Part shown: one piece after another, positions 62,660-64,000 of the stretch | Layout: each line of letters opens with the position of its first letter | Position numbering within the stretch: position 1 is the first letter of the stretch | Assembly: GCF_036324505.1 (NCBI RefSeq) | Contig: NC_086352.1 | Coordinates: 30,646,312-30,710,311, forward strand | Source of the DNA: Eleginops maclovinus | Lineage: Eukaryota > Chordata > Actinopteri > Perciformes > Eleginopidae | Direction: 5' to 3' | DNA: 64,000 nucleotides | Notes under the pieces: model-generated | What the model was told of the DNA's origin: nothing | The model's input: only the letters and a program-made list of their open reading frames with translations | The model's database searches: none | Program-made: the position numbers and the translations under genes

Positions 62660-64000
62660 GTAAGAAACTTGCAAGGAGTAAGAGTCATAACGCAGATTTT
62701 CTTTGCATACCAATCAGCATGTTTCAGGTGGTGATTCATATATAGCGTATACCCTATATAGACATGCACATATTTCCATAATTGGAGTGCCGGAGCCATT
62801 GTTAGGGGTTTATGCAGGGAGAATGCAGAATGCAGATGTGCTCCACAGTGCCTGTATCGAGCTGTCAAAGTCATTGTTCTCAACCTGAGGAGCCTTGAAA
62901 ATTAGTTAGTTTCAAAGGCAACTGCCACCGCTGCGAGAGAGATGCATGTATTGCTGCTGTTGAAAAACTCCTGCAGGTATGCAATAAGTTTGGGGTGGAC
63001 TTGAATAATGGGCTTCGACAGCTTTTGCTTATCACTTTTGTTTCTCTATAATAAGCCTCTCACTGTAGGCCCTTTCCTAAAACACCACTGCAGGCTATGG
63101 CTTTATTTTATCAATTGTTAATGTACAAGCATTGTGAACGCCAAATTCTGCTTCATCATGTAAAGACAGCTGTCAGATTTACGAGGGAGTTATGAAGCGA
63201 GACCAAACGCTTCCAAAAAAAGGGTTATGACCTGTCTGTGTAAAACATCCAAGAACAGGAGTTCTGATCTCATCTCTGAGGAATCAATATCCCCGCTACA
63301 TTATTCAGACAAAGTATTTTTGTGTACATCAGTAGATTAATACAGCCTCAAAACTGACTGCTGATCTGCTGCTGTTTTCCCATATTCAAAGCCAACATCT
63401 TTCTCATAGAAGGTATAGAAAAAAGCAGCATTTTGCTCAGACCAAAGAACAAAAGGCTGTGTAAATTAGGCCTTCATTGGCTATATTAATAATCATCTGT
63501 GCCTTCTCCTTTGAGAGGCCTTGTGATATCGAGTATCATTAGACATGCAAATAACAGCTCCATTTTCCCGTCCCTGGGATTAGGAAGGAAAGGGAGAAAA
63601 ATGAAGAAGAGGCATGGCTGTGGCAGAAACAATTAAGCCGTCCTCTTCGCGGAAGCACTTGGCAGCCGGCTACAGACTGGTAAGGGAGGTTGGGGGGGGG
63701 GGGGCTTTTTGGCTAGGCAGCGACGTCAACACGCTTGTCTGAGTGAATGCGTTTTTTAGGATGTCAGATCACCTTGAAGTGGACGACAGCAATGAGAACA
63801 AGCGCTCTCTCGGTGTGTCGTGAGGCCCCTAGACACCAGAGAGGGGAAAAAAGCAGACAAAAGAAAGGAGTCATCCGTTTTTGTAACACGGGGATGACAC
63901 GTTCCTTTTATCCCGTACCCTCACCTCACACGGGCGACCATCGAGTGCATTACCGTGCTGCTCAGAGACAGAATCCCCCAAGCCTTTGAACGCCACATTA

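Larger units (their letters stand above)
52770..64000 (-). other. Intron (5' side of the window), incomplete
   Basis: At least 11.2 kb. The upstream exon should end in sequence for the mature N terminus (a GWVWNQ-like motif) and was not seen on the minus strand. Contents: LINE tail at 54570-54657, SINE at 56324-56502, family D fragment, hAT-type element at 58748-59228, (AAT)n at 62602-62657 and homopolymer C/G runs near 61770 and 63690. Stretches 52800-54560, 54660-56300, 56520-58460, 59240-62600 and 62660-64000 hold nothing firmly recognised; 60440-61440 is repeat-free and a candidate conserved region. Confidence 0.8.

Overview
The window looks like vertebrate, most likely teleost fish, genomic DNA, and almost all of it is intron. 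Its only convincing protein-coding content is five internal exons of one type II classical cadherin on the minus strand. The fish assignment rests on the repeats: a Tc1-like element with CAGTGGGGC ends, two tRNA-derived SINEs, short hAT-type elements with 8-bp target duplications, LINE 3' tails and long (AC)n arrays, together with introns of several kilobases.

Gene. In transcript order (right to left) the exons are 52769-52475 (295 nt), 23782-23663 (120 nt), 15104-14937 (168 nt), 14688-14501 (188 nt) and 8429-8182 (248 nt). All have consensus AG and GT borders and the codon phases join without a break, giving 339 codons plus 2 nt. They run from early EC1 through EC2 and EC3 into the start of EC4. 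The wording of the protein fits cadherin-8 best and cadherin-11 second. The 5' exons (signal peptide, propeptide, start of EC1) and the 3' exons (rest of EC4, EC5, membrane segment, catenin-binding tail) were not found here and should lie beyond 64000 and before 1. Intron sizes are at least 11.2 kb, 28.7 kb, 8.6 kb, 0.25 kb, 6.1 kb and at least 8.2 kb.

Repeats, left to right: LINE-like tail and a 17-bp-arm palindrome (3.5-3.85 kb); partial copy of a dispersed repeat (5.4 kb); duplicated relic of the 3' end of the EC3/EC4 exon (7.87-8.06 kb); 141-nt (AC)n (8.69 kb); dispersed repeat (14.1 kb); LINE tail (16.4-16.75 kb); decayed ~305-bp tandem pair (17.2-17.7 kb); (AC)n (17.87 kb); dispersed repeat copies (21.2 and 31.5 kb); hAT-type element (23.98-24.42 kb); three-copy decayed tandem array (28.4-29.35 kb); direct repeats (33.75/33.95 kb); a repeated block at 37.9 and 39.8 kb; Tc1-like element (40.7-42.3 kb); SINE on minus (48.8 kb); LINE tail (54.6 kb); SINE on plus (56.3 kb); hAT-type element (58.75-59.23 kb); (AAT)n (62.6 kb).

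No second gene, RNA gene or CRISPR array was seen, and I do not see a new multi-gene system. The most unusual items are the partial tandem duplication of a cadherin exon together with its 5' splice site, the long UG tract (sense strand) just upstream of that same exon, and several separate decayed tandem duplications in the introns.
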